A stretch of DNA of 32,835 nt from Desulfovibrionaceae bacterium (GTDB lineage Bacteria > Desulfobacterota > Desulfovibrionia > Desulfovibrionales > Desulfovibrionaceae): NCBI GenBank assembly GCA_022510785.1, contig JAFLSV010000023.1:1-32835 (forward strand), written 5' to 3'. Positions 17,574 to 25,339 of the stretch are shown in pieces. Position 1 is the stretch's first letter; every line of letters begins with the position of its first letter. The notes beneath the pieces are model-generated. The model worked only from the letters and a program-made list of their open reading frames with translations. It had not been told where the DNA came from and searched no databases. The translations under genes and the position numbers were made by a program.

Positions 17574-17668
17574 ATGTGCAAAAAATTCTTTTCGCCCGCC
17601 GAGGATTCTTTTGCAATTAATTTTACTATTTCAATATATTATAAAGAATTTTTTCCGGTTGCCCCTTT

Positions 17669-17684
17669 TAGCACGATACTTGCA
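17669..17684 (+). promoter_or_regulatory. Candidate sigma-54 promoter of cassette A
   Basis: The 16-mer TAGCACGATACTTGCA differs from the consensus TGGCACRNNNNTTGCA at one fixed base only: the first G of the GG pair is A. The most conserved G and the TTGC box are intact with correct spacing. The start would be near 17695, 45 bases before the ene-reductase ATG. The divergent sigma-54 activator gene makes the call more likely. Confidence 0.62.
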
Positions 17685-17739
17685 TCAGTGGGGGATATCT
17701 CCCGGCCACCCTCAAACCCTCACACATGAAGGCGCACGC

Positions 17740-19659
17740 ATGACTTTCCCCCTGCTGTTTTCCCCGGTTCGCATCAATCAGCTTGAGCTGAAAAACCGCC
17801 TGGTCATGTCGTCTATGGTCACGCAGTACGCGGCCACCAATGGCGAAGTCACCGATCAAATGATTAACTACTACGCAGAGCGGGCCAGGGGCGGCGTCGG
17901 TCTGATCATGATCGAGGCCACCTATGTGGAACGCGCCGGCAACAGCTATAAGCTGGGGCTCGGCTGTGACCGGGATGAAATGCTGCCGGGCCTGCGCCGC
18001 CTGACGGATGCCATACACGCCCAGGGCTGCAAGGTTGGTCTTCAGCTTCAGCACGGCGGACGGACGGCCAACACCGCCACCAACGGCGGCCCCGTCAAGC
18101 TGGTATCCAGCATACCCGGCATCACCCCTTACGAAGGCAGCCGCGTACTGACGGAAAACGATATCCAGGATCTTGTGGTTGCCTACAAAAACGCCGCCGT
18201 CCGGGCGCAAAAGGCTGGCTTTGATCTGGTGGAACTGCACTGCGCCCACGGCTATCTGCTTGCCCAGTTTTTTTCTCCGTTCACCAATCACCGTCAGGAT
18301 CAATACGGAGGCACTCCCGAAAACCGCATGCGCTTCCCGCTTGAAGTGCTCAAAGCCTGCCGCGAGGGCGTAGGGAGCGGCTACCCTCTCACCGCCCGTT
18401 TCAGCGTTGATGAGTTTAACGGAACCGGGCTTATGCTGGAAAACTCCCTGCCCATTCTTAAAGCCCTGGTGGATAACGGCATCGACGCTCTCAATATCAG
18501 CGCGGGGGCCTGCGAAACCAACCGCTATACCATCCCCCCGGCCTGCATTCCCGATGGATGGAATGCCGATCGCGCCGCCGCAGTCCGCGCAGCCATTGGG
18601 CAGCGGGTTCCCGTCGCTGTGGCGGGGCGCATCCATAACACGGCTTTGGCGGAAGAGATCCTGCGGAACGAAAAGGCTGATGTGATTGTCATGGGGCGTC
18701 CTTTTATTGCCGATCCGTATCTTCCCGCCAAGAGCGTTGCCGGTGACGCCCGCAGCGTCATTCCCTGCCTGTCCTGCAACGAGGGATGCGTAGGCGCGCC
18801 CTATGGCAACGTGTCCTGCGCCGTGAATCCCCGTGCCGGGCAGGAAGGCCGCTACCCCATGGACAAGGCCGCACGCGCCAAGAACATCGTTGTCATCGGA
18901 GCCGGCCCTGCCGGACTTGAGGCGGCGCTTACCGCCTCCCGCAGAGGGCACCGGGTCACCCTGCTGGAGCGCGGCGAACGCCTCGGCGGCCTCCTTCATG
19001 TGGCCTGCAAGCCTCCGCACAAGACCGCTTTTGACACACTGCGCCGGTATTACGAGCAGGCCATCGCCCAATCCGATATCACCGTGAAGCTCCACTGCAA
19101 TGCCACCGTGGAAAGTATCGCCGCATTGGCCCCCGATATGACCATTGTGGCCACCGGCAGCACTCCTCTCATTCCCGGATTTTGCCAGGGTTCCGGCGCC
19201 ATCACCGCTCAGGATGTTCTGATGGGCGCACGCACGGGCGCCAGGGTGCTCATTCTGGGCGGCGGCCTTGTTGGCTGCGAAACCGCTGAATTTCTTGCTG
19301 AACAGGGCAAAAGCGTCACTGTGCTGGAGCTGCGTGATGCCCTTGCGCCCGACATGGAAACCCGGACGAGAATTTTTTTCCTTGACCGCATCAAAGAACT
19401 TGGGGTGAAAAGTCTTGTGAATACCGAAATTGTCGCGCTCAGCGCCGGCGGCGCGCGCGTGCGCAATCAGCTCCGCGAGGAACGCATGCTGGAAGGCTTT
19501 GATACGTTGGTTATGGCCTTTGGCTATCGTTCCTGCAATGCGCTGGGCGTAAAACTGGCCGAGGCCGGCATGGCTGCCGTTTCTGCCGGCGACTGTGTGC
19601 GCCCCGGCAAGGTTTTTCATGCTGTCCGCCAGGGCTTCATGGCCGCTTATGCACTGTGA
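17740..19659 (+). CDS. Fe-S flavoprotein ene-reductase A (old yellow enzyme / 2,4-dienoyl-CoA reductase family)
   Basis: This 639-residue protein has the three-part layout of 2,4-dienoyl-CoA reductase and related bile-acid and trimethylamine enzymes. An N-terminal FMN-binding TIM barrel (about 1-335) carries the AHGYLLAQFFSP motif at about 169-180. A 4Fe-4S site follows with Cys343, 346, 350 and 360 (spacing 2-3-9), then an FAD/NAD(P)-binding half with IGAGPAGLEAA and LGGGLVGCETAEFL. Such enzymes pass electrons from NAD(P)H through FAD and Fe-S to FMN and reduce an activated C=C bond in the cytoplasm. The ATG at 17740 is chosen because the TIM barrel normally begins at FPLLFSPVRI. It opens cassette A, 12 bases before the TRAP permease. 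Substrate unknown. Confidence 0.87.
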   Translation: MTFPLLFSPVRINQLELKNRLVMSSMVTQYAATNGEVTDQMINYYAERARGGVGLIMIEATYVERAGNSYKLGLGCDRDEMLPGLRRLTDAIHAQGCKVGLQLQHGGRTANTATNGGPVKLVSSIPGITPYEGSRVLTENDIQDLVVAYKNAAVRAQKAGFDLVELHCAHGYLLAQFFSPFTNHRQDQYGGTPENRMRFPLEVLKACREGVGSGYPLTARFSVDEFNGTGLMLENSLPILKALVDNGIDALNISAGACETNRYTIPPACIPDGWNADRAAAVRAAIGQRVPVAVAGRIHNTALAEEILRNEKADVIVMGRPFIADPYLPAKSVAGDARSVIPCLSCNEGCVGAPYGNVSCAVNPRAGQEGRYPMDKAARAKNIVVIGAGPAGLEAALTASRRGHRVTLLERGERLGGLLHVACKPPHKTAFDTLRRYYEQAIAQSDITVKLHCNATVESIAALAPDMTIVATGSTPLIPGFCQGSGAITAQDVLMGARTGARVLILGGGLVGCETAEFLAEQGKSVTVLELRDALAPDMETRTRIFFLDRIKELGVKSLVNTEIVALSAGGARVRNQLREERMLEGFDTLVMAFGYRSCNALGVKLAEAGMAAVSAGDCVRPGKVFHAVRQGFMAAYAL

Positions 19660-19671
19660 CAGGAAATGCGT

Positions 19672-21588
19672 ATGACCATACTTTCCCGAAGTACACTGAA
19701 AAAGATCGCCTATCCTACAGGCGTTGGCATGACACTGTTCCAGGTGTACTACACAATTGGTTACGGTGTACTTGAGGGATCGCTGTTAGCCGCTATTTTT
19801 CTGAGTTTTGCACTTGTACTGATCTTTCTTTCCCATCCTGCCATTAAAATTGATGAGGGAAAAGAGGAACCAGTCCCTCTTATTGTGCTGGATCTTGTTC
19901 TTGCATGTTGCGCGGTGGCAACGTCCGTATACCTGTTTTTCAACTATGAAGTCCTGCAGGAGCGCATGGCTTTTATTGACGAGGTGCCCGGCGAGGCAAT
20001 GATACTGGCCTATATTCTCGTGGGCCTCGTGCTGGAAGCCACCCGCCGCATGACCGGTCTGCCCCTGTTTTCTGTGGCGCTGGTGTTTTTCATGTTCTTT
20101 CTGTGGGGGGATCATCTTCCGGCTGTCATCCGCCACAATGGCGCAACGCTGGAAAACATCGCCGAGAATATGTATCTCACCGGTGAAGGTATTTACGGCG
20201 TGCCGATCATGCTGGCATGCAACACCCTGTTTGCGTTCATGATGTTTGGCGCCTTTCTCGAAGGCAGCAACATGAGTTCCATTTTTATGGATCTGGCCTT
20301 CCGCCTCACCCGCAAATCACAGGGCGGCCCCGCGAAAGTGGCAATTTTTGCTTCCGCTCTTTTTGGTACCATATCCGGTTCCTCTGCCGGGAATGTATAC
20401 ACAACCGGCGTATTCACCATCCCGCTCATGAAAAAATGCGGCTACCTGCCCCATTTTGCTGGCGCGGTAGAAGCCGTAGCCTCCACCGGCGGCCAGATCA
20501 TGCCGCCAGTTATGGGGGCGGCCGCCTTCATGATGGCGGAATTCTGCAAAGTCTCTTACCTCGACATTGCCAAAGCGGCCTTTTTGCCCGCCGTGTTATA
20601 CTATCTGGCCTTATGGGTGATGATCCACTTTGAGGCGCGTCGCCGTGGTCTTGGACTTATCAGCAGCGACCTTGTGCCGTCCCTCAAAAGTATTCTTGTC
20701 CGCCTGTATTACCTGGTACCCCTGGTCGTCCTGATCCTTGTCATGCTTGATGGGCGCAGTGCCGCCATCTGTGCGAACATGGCCACAGGCTCCATTCTTC
20801 TGCTCTCTTTTATCCGCAAGGACACCCGTTTTACCCTGAAACGTTTCATTGATACCCTGTACGCGGCCGCTTTCACCTCTCTCATGGTTGTGGCATGTTG
20901 CGCGGCTTCCGGCATTGTGGTCGGCGTTATCAACTACACGGGTATCGGCTTCAAGTTTATCAACGTGCTCACCACATTGGCTGACGGGCATCTGTTCATC
21001 ATGCTCATTCTGCTCATGGTCACCAGTTTCATCCTGGGCATGGGAATGCCCACAACGCCCGCCTATATCGTGGTGGCCACACTCGGCGCCCCGGCGCTTA
21101 TCAAGATGGGGCTGCCTCCTGTTGTCGCGCACATGTTCTGCTTCTACTACGCCATTCTCAGCTTCATCACCCCGCCTGTCTGCGTGGCGGCCTACGCGGG
21201 AGCCAACATAGCCAAGGCCGATCCCATGCGCACGGGGTTCACGTCCATGAAACTGGGCATCGTAGCCTTTATTGTGCCCGTCATGTTTGTGTACGAACCT
21301 TCCCTGCTCTGGCAGGGGGGCAGGCTTGATGCCCTCATCGCCACAGTGACCGCCATCATTGGCGTTATTGGGCTCTCCGGCGCGCTTCAGAACTGGTTGC
21401 TGCGCGCCTGCAATCCGTTTGAGCGCCTGCTTTTGCTCTTTGGCGGCCTCTGTCTGTTCTACCCCGGAGCGCTCACCGATCTCATCGGTCTGGGCTGCAT
21501 GGGCTTCGTCGTCATCTGCCACTATGCGCGCAACAAGACAGAGCCGCACCCCGTGGCCGGAAAGGACTATACGCTTCCCGAAAGCTGA
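19672..21588 (+). CDS. TRAP transporter fused permease (4TM/12TM, TAXI type)
   Basis: This inner-membrane protein of 638 residues fuses the small (DctQ-like) and large (DctM-like) TRAP subunits. The N-terminal helices are followed by the large-subunit hallmarks: FGTISGSSAGNVYTTGVFTI, EAVASTGGQIMPPVMGAAAF, and GMGMPTTPAYIVVATLGAPA near the second repeat. This fused form works with TAXI-type binding proteins, and one is encoded two genes downstream. TRAP systems import organic acids using a sodium or proton gradient. The ATG at 19672 is preferred to 19666, because AGGA at 19661-19664 is seven bases from it and only one from the other. It lies 12 bases after the ene-reductase gene. Confidence 0.9.
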   Translation: MTILSRSTLKKIAYPTGVGMTLFQVYYTIGYGVLEGSLLAAIFLSFALVLIFLSHPAIKIDEGKEEPVPLIVLDLVLACCAVATSVYLFFNYEVLQERMAFIDEVPGEAMILAYILVGLVLEATRRMTGLPLFSVALVFFMFFLWGDHLPAVIRHNGATLENIAENMYLTGEGIYGVPIMLACNTLFAFMMFGAFLEGSNMSSIFMDLAFRLTRKSQGGPAKVAIFASALFGTISGSSAGNVYTTGVFTIPLMKKCGYLPHFAGAVEAVASTGGQIMPPVMGAAAFMMAEFCKVSYLDIAKAAFLPAVLYYLALWVMIHFEARRRGLGLISSDLVPSLKSILVRLYYLVPLVVLILVMLDGRSAAICANMATGSILLLSFIRKDTRFTLKRFIDTLYAAAFTSLMVVACCAASGIVVGVINYTGIGFKFINVLTTLADGHLFIMLILLMVTSFILGMGMPTTPAYIVVATLGAPALIKMGLPPVVAHMFCFYYAILSFITPPVCVAAYAGANIAKADPMRTGFTSMKLGIVAFIVPVMFVYEPSLLWQGGRLDALIATVTAIIGVIGLSGALQNWLLRACNPFERLLLLFGGLCLFYPGALTDLIGLGCMGFVVICHYARNKTEPHPVAGKDYTLPES

Positions 21589-21646
21589 ACCGCCATCGTT
21601 TCAGCAGCAAGGCGGCTCCGGATACTTTTCAAAAGGAGAATGCACC

Positions 21647-22489
21647 ATGGTCATTGACGTAAGGCTTCGGCCACCCTTCAAGAGTTTCAGGCAGCAGTAC
21701 GCCAGCCCCGCCGCCAACAAGGCCTTCAGCGCCAGATTCGGCCTTACCTCGCCCGAATCCGTGCAGCAGGTTTCTGAAGAACTGATGCTGAAGGAAATGG
21801 ATGAAGCCGGCATCACCTATGGGCTTGCCACCGGCCGCAACGGTCACTTCCGGTACAATGTTTCCAACGACGATGTCGCCGAAGTGGTCACTCAGTACCA
21901 TGGCCGTATTTTTGGCGCCGCCGGGCTCGACTGCGGCAATGTGCCGCAGGCCCTGGCCGATATTGAAAAATATGTGGTCAACGGTCCCTGCAAGGCTGTT
22001 TCCATGGAGCCGGGCGCGCTTGCCATGCCCCGCTACGCCAATGATCGCCGTCTGTACCCCATCTATGAAATGTGCCAGGCGCACGGCATCCCCGTCATTG
22101 TGATGCTGGGCGGCCGGGCCGGGCCTGATGTGTCTTACAGCAACCCCGCCATCATCAGCGGGATCGCCGCTGACTTTCCCAATGCCAGGTTTATGGTCTC
22201 GCACGGTGGCTGGCCCTGGGTTCAGGCGGTTATCGGGGCATGCTTCTGGCAAACCAATATATGGCTTTGTCCGGATATGTATCTCATGAACAATTCCGGC
22301 GCGCAGGACTATGTGGCCGCAGCCAATACCTGGCTTCAGGATCGCTTTCTCTTCGGATCAGGGTACCCGCTTATGCCCATTGGAGAAAGTCTCAGCATTT
22401 TCAAAACCATGTTTAAGGCAGAAGTGCTTCCCAAGCTTCTGTACAAAAACGCCGCAGAGCTTTTCAACATTGAACTTCCCAAGGAGTGA
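21647..22489 (+). CDS. Amidohydrolase-fold protein A lacking the canonical metal ligands
   Basis: This 280-residue protein belongs to the amidohydrolase_2 type (TIM barrel; family members include decarboxylases and hydratases). The start ATG has AAGGAG eight bases upstream. The first strand reads VIDVRLRPP, so the usual HxH metal site is R6-x-R8. The strand-5 His position reads M153 (IPVIVMLGG), and the strand-8 Asp is G239 (FGSGYPL, usual GSDYP). The strand-6 His is kept as H186 (SHGGWPW). These positions were placed by eye. The same changes occur in the second copy at 23905. It lies 58 bases after the permease and just before the TAXI binding protein. Activity, if any, should differ from that of metal-dependent relatives. 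Confidence 0.75.
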   Translation: MVIDVRLRPPFKSFRQQYASPAANKAFSARFGLTSPESVQQVSEELMLKEMDEAGITYGLATGRNGHFRYNVSNDDVAEVVTQYHGRIFGAAGLDCGNVPQALADIEKYVVNGPCKAVSMEPGALAMPRYANDRRLYPIYEMCQAHGIPVIVMLGGRAGPDVSYSNPAIISGIAADFPNARFMVSHGGWPWVQAVIGACFWQTNIWLCPDMYLMNNSGAQDYVAAANTWLQDRFLFGSGYPLMPIGESLSIFKTMFKAEVLPKLLYKNAAELFNIELPKE

Positions 22490-22495
22490 CACGCC

Positions 22496-23479
22496 ATGCT
22501 GAAAAAGTTTCTTGCCAGTATCCTGTGCGCGGCAGCCTTTGCCGTTGTGCCTCTGAGCTCTCATGCCGCAGGTGAAAAGAAAATCGATATCGCTGCCGCC
22601 GCCCCCGGCGGGGCGTGGTTTGTGGGCCTCGGAGCCTATGCCAAGGTGCTGAGCGCCATGTATCCCGAATTTGATACCACGTTGTTCTCGGGAGGCGGCG
22701 TGACCAATGTCGTCCGCGTGGAACGCGGGCAAAGCGCTGTCGGCATCACCGCCAACACGTTCATGAAGGCCGCCGAAGACGGTGTTGAGCCCTTCAAGTC
22801 TTCCGTCAGGGTCAAGGCCCTCGCCAACCTCGATGATGTCACGCGCATCATCTTTGCCGTGCCCGCCAACAGCAAAATCATGACGGTTCGTGATATTGTG
22901 GAAAGCAAGGCTCCTTTGCGCATCTACATGGGTTCCAAGGTCGGCGGCAACGCCGAAGTGTTTGCCCGCTGGGTTTTTGAGGCACTTGGCGCCACCAAAA
23001 AAGAGCTCCAGGAGCGTGGCTGCACGCTGTACGGCGGCACTCCCGCTGAATGCGGCACCATGATGCGGGAAGGGCAAATTGATGTCATGAGCATAACGGC
23101 GCCCGGTGAGCATTTCATGATTTCCGAGCTCATCAAAAATATGGATATCCGTTTCCTGCCCTTCGACGACGCGCTGATTGCCGATCTTAAGGCATCGCGC
23201 GCCCTTTCCGAAGGAACTCTGCCATCGTCCATGTATCAACCCATGATCAAAGAAGATATTCCGATTATGACCGCGCCTTCCGGACTGGTCATTAATGCTG
23301 ACGTCCCAGAGGAAGACGCCTACAAAATGGCCAGGGCTCTGGTGGAAGGCCGGGATGACATCGCCGTCGCCCTTCCCGCATGGAGCACCATCAGCCCTGA
23401 GCGCGTATGCAAGGAACTGCCCATTGAGATCCATCCCGGCGCGGTGAAGTATTTCCGTGAAATCGGCTGCATGGATTAA
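22496..23479 (+). CDS. TAXI-type TRAP transporter substrate-binding protein
   Basis: This 327-residue periplasmic protein has a clear signal peptide (KKFLASILCAAAFAVVPLSS, probable cleavage around residue 24, SHA-A). The mature part shows TAXI-family features: IAAAAPGGAWFVGLGAYAKV near the start, SGGGVTNVVRVERGQSAVGI, and the PSGLVINADVPEEDAYKMAR segment near the C-terminus. It captures the substrate for the fused permease at 19672. AAGGAG lies at the end of the preceding gene, which stops six bases before this ATG. It is the last gene of cassette A and is followed by a strong terminator. Confidence 0.9.
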   Translation: MLKKFLASILCAAAFAVVPLSSHAAGEKKIDIAAAAPGGAWFVGLGAYAKVLSAMYPEFDTTLFSGGGVTNVVRVERGQSAVGITANTFMKAAEDGVEPFKSSVRVKALANLDDVTRIIFAVPANSKIMTVRDIVESKAPLRIYMGSKVGGNAEVFARWVFEALGATKKELQERGCTLYGGTPAECGTMMREGQIDVMSITAPGEHFMISELIKNMDIRFLPFDDALIADLKASRALSEGTLPSSMYQPMIKEDIPIMTAPSGLVINADVPEEDAYKMARALVEGRDDIAVALPAWSTISPERVCKELPIEIHPGAVKYFREIGCMD

Positions 23480-23534
23480 ATCGGTATGACGAAGGAAGAA
23501 AGGTCTTCTTCCGCTTCCAGCTTTCGGCCTTATG

Positions 23535-23564
23535 AAAAAGGCTCCCCGGCAGGGGAGCCTTTTT
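23535..23564 (+). terminator. Rho-independent terminator after cassette A
   Basis: AAAAAGGCTCCCC at 23535-23547 pairs perfectly with GGGGAGCCTTTTT at 23552-23564 around the loop GGCA. The GC-rich stem followed by a T run on the plus strand is a textbook intrinsic terminator. The A run on the left makes it potentially active on the other strand as well. Confidence 0.92.
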
Positions 23565-23731
23565 CCATCCGCCGTCCGGGCCATACAAGCAGAATATTCA
23601 ATTTGTCCATTACAGAATATACTGAATTTATTTTATAAAAATTATTATCCCGCCAGATTTCGCCAAAAATCCACAAAAATTTCAAAAAATATTCAAATTA
23701 TGTCCAAAATGGAGAAGAGAGGGCGCAGAGA

Positions 23732-23749
23732 ATGTGCAAAAAGACACAT
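23732..23749. promoter_or_regulatory. Candidate upstream activator site of cassette B
   Basis: ATGTG and CACAT form a dyad with an 8-base spacer, centred about 119 bases before the -12 C of the sigma-54-like promoter. The dyad upstream of cassette A has the same spacer length and almost the same distance to its promoter. Two short words are also shared with that region: GTCCAAAATG (23702-23711 here, 17567-17576 there) and AATGTGCAAAAA (23731-23742 here, 17573-17584 there). The half-sites themselves differ, so a common regulator is only a suggestion. Confidence 0.3.
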
Positions 23750-23844
23750 AGAGCCAGCCGCCTTTTCGCGAAAGCCGTATGCGCGTGACAAAAAAACAAG
23801 TAATTTCACTATGTTAAAATAAAACATCACCAGGCTTTCCTCTC

Positions 23845-23860
23845 AGGCGTGATTTTTGCA
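23845..23860 (+). promoter_or_regulatory. Candidate sigma-54 promoter of cassette B
   Basis: AGGCGTGATTTTTGCA keeps the GG pair and a perfect TTGCA box separated by exactly ten bases between GG and GC. It differs from TGGCAYRNNNNTTGCA at positions 1 and 5. The start would be near 23871, 34 bases before the ATG at 23905. The match is weaker than at cassette A, and an A/T-rich background makes a chance TTGCA more likely. Confidence 0.45.
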
Positions 23861-23904
23861 AGCACGAAATCATACCATAACTCTTTTTTATAAAGGAGAT
23901 TTCC

Positions 23905-24723
23905 ATGGCCATCATCGATTGTCGGTTCCGTCCCCTGACCCCCGAATTTCAGTGGTATACCGATCCCGAACCGGCGAATTTCTGGGTGACCCAGACCCGC
24001 CCGCTTCGTCCCGAACCTCTGGAAACCACCATGAAATTTTTCGAAAAAATGGGCATCACCGGCGCTGTCTGCTCCGGGCGTGACCTGCGCTCGGTGGGCG
24101 GCCCTTACGTCTCCAACGACTATATCGCCAAACTGGTGAAGGACTGGCCGGTGTTCATCGGTGTGGCCGGCGCCGATCCGCTGAGCCCCAAGGTGAAGGA
24201 AGACATCGAACACTCAATCAAGACCCTCGGCCTCAGGGGGGTTTCTGTCGATCCCTTTGCCCTGCAGACCTGCGCGGACGATAAACGCTTCTATCCCATT
24301 TATGAAAAATGCGCCGAGCTTGGCGTGCCGGTTCTGGTGACAGTGGGCCCGCTGCCCATCCGCGGAGGCTCCTACATGGAGTGGGGTTCCCCTCTGCCCA
24401 TGGATCGCGTGTGCGCCGATCTGCCCGAACTTAAGGTTCTTCTTTCCCATGCCTGCTTCCCCTGGACTCAGGAAATCATCGCCATGGTGTGGCGGCATGA
24501 AAACCTTTATCTGGAAAGCTCCATCTACCGCCACCTGCCCGGCGCCGACCTGCTGGTGGAAGCGGTCAACACCGTCATTGGCGACAAGATGTGCTATGCG
24601 TCGGCCTATCCCTACGCCGACTATACGCAGGCGCTGCCCAAGTTCCTTGCCCAGGGCTATGACCCCATGGTTCTGCCCAAGATCCTTCATGAAAACGCTG
24701 AACGTCTGTTCGGACTGAAGTGA
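23905..24723 (+). CDS. Amidohydrolase-fold protein B lacking the canonical metal ligands
   Basis: This 272-residue paralogue of the protein at 21647 starts IIDCRFRP, so the HxH position is R7-x-R9. The strand-5 His position is T146 (VPVLVTVGP), the strand-8 Asp is A234 (YASAYPY), and the strand-6 His is kept as H182 (SHACFPW). Both copies share DxxRxYPIYExC before strand 5 (DDKRFYPIYEKC here), so they belong to one subgroup despite low overall identity. A strong AAGGAG ribosome site lies just upstream of the ATG. It is the first gene of cassette B and is followed at once by a terminator, so it can be transcribed alone. The reaction is unknown. Confidence 0.76.
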   Translation: MAIIDCRFRPLTPEFQWYTDPEPANFWVTQTRPLRPEPLETTMKFFEKMGITGAVCSGRDLRSVGGPYVSNDYIAKLVKDWPVFIGVAGADPLSPKVKEDIEHSIKTLGLRGVSVDPFALQTCADDKRFYPIYEKCAELGVPVLVTVGPLPIRGGSYMEWGSPLPMDRVCADLPELKVLLSHACFPWTQEIIAMVWRHENLYLESSIYRHLPGADLLVEAVNTVIGDKMCYASAYPYADYTQALPKFLAQGYDPMVLPKILHENAERLFGLK

Positions 24724-24728
24724 GTCTG

Positions 24729-24767
24729 TGAGGAGCCGTCCTTGAGAAGGACTGGCTCCTCATTTTT
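24729..24767 (+). terminator. Rho-independent terminator between amidohydrolase B and dctQ
   Basis: TGAGGAGCC (24729-24737) pairs with GGCTCCTCA (24754-24762). Inside it, GTCCTT pairs with AAGGAC around a GAG loop, with one unpaired T, and TTTTT follows. The stem is long and the T tract complete, so strong termination is expected between the first gene of cassette B and the transporter genes. Confidence 0.9.
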
Positions 24768-24838
24768 ACATACACGACGTTGTACTGCCGTTTTCACAGG
24801 GATCCAGCGTACTTTCCCTTCTGCTCATGGAGAGAACT

Positions 24839-25339
24839 ATGCTGAAATCTTTCTTTAAATGTATCGACAGACTGACGGAAATCTGTATCGTCATCAGTTT
24901 TACCATCCTGTGCGCAGTAATTTTTGCCCAAGTTATAACACGATATTTTCTCAGTTTTTCCCTGCCATGGGCTGAGGAAGTTGGAAGATTTCTTTTTCTT
25001 GCACTTTCATACCTTGGTGTCAGCATAGGTATGAAACGGCATGGACATCTTCGTATGGATATAGTTATCATGTATATGCCAAAAAATGTGCAGTATATAT
25101 TTGACTTAATCAATAAACTTATCACTATTGGATTCTTTTTATTCATAGTTTATATTGGTATAAATATGACTATGCGGGTATACCGAATCGATCAAATGGC
25201 TATATCTATTCCGCTGCCTATTTGGATCGTGTGGGCCTGCATACCCTTCACAGCCTGTCTGAGTGCCTTGCAGGGCATCCGGGATCTCATCGAACTGTGC
25301 ACCGGCGTATCGCTGCGTGAAACGGGAGGGGCGGCATGA
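24839..25339 (+). CDS. dctQ: TRAP transporter small permease subunit DctQ (cassette B)
   Basis: This 166-residue membrane protein has four hydrophobic segments and the family motif AQVITRYFLSFSLPWAEEVG near residues 30-50, followed by RHGHLRMDIVI. It is the small TRAP subunit that pairs with DctM. The ATG at 24839 has GGAGAG just upstream; an in-frame ATG at 24827 overlaps that site and is less likely. The first three quarters of the gene (to about 25200) are AT-rich, while the rest matches the GC-rich composition of dctM, suggesting a patchwork origin. Its end overlaps dctM (ATGA). About 70 bases separate it from the preceding terminator, too little to show a clear promoter. Confidence 0.87.
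   Translation: MLKSFFKCIDRLTEICIVISFTILCAVIFAQVITRYFLSFSLPWAEEVGRFLFLALSYLGVSIGMKRHGHLRMDIVIMYMPKNVQYIFDLINKLITIGFFLFIVYIGINMTMRVYRIDQMAISIPLPIWIVWACIPFTACLSALQGIRDLIELCTGVSLRETGGAA

Larger units (their letters stand above)
17362..17739 (+). other. AT-rich divergent regulatory region between the activator and cassette A
   Basis: These 378 bases separate the minus-strand activator gene from the plus-strand ene-reductase. The activator's ribosome site is at 17371-17376. The middle is rich in A and T with several homopolymer runs. It holds the TTTGGA/TCCAAA dyad and the sigma-54-like promoter described separately, and the ene-reductase ribosome site GAAGG at 17728-17732. An open frame from 17533 merges into the ene-reductase, but its translation (rich in Phe, Leu and Lys) has no family character, so it is treated as non-coding. 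Confidence 0.65.
23480..23904 (+). other. AT-rich intergenic region between cassettes A and B
   Basis: These 425 bases hold, in order, a small perfect hairpin (23494-23500 with 23506-23512), the cassette A terminator, about 280 bases of AT-rich sequence with possible operators, and the cassette B promoter. A frame open across 23532-23822 has Lys/Arg-rich content with no family character and spans the terminator, so it is not called. A further imperfect dyad is centred near 23616 (CAGAATATACTG). Confidence 0.6.

Noticed and set aside
17533..17739. N-terminal extension of ene-reductase A from an ATG at 17533
   Set aside because: The extension covers the sigma-54-like promoter and dyad, has no ribosome site at proper distance, and the TIM barrel normally starts at the downstream ATG.
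17668..19620. Open frame of 650 codons on the minus strand opposite ene-reductase A
   Set aside because: The plus-strand frame has complete cofactor motifs; the antisense frame has none. The same applies to the 650-codon antisense frame at 27455-29407.
23532..23822. Possible small gene of 96 codons between the cassettes
   Set aside because: It spans the strong terminator hairpin, is full of Lys and Arg from AT-rich sequence, and has no recognisable ribosome site or family character.
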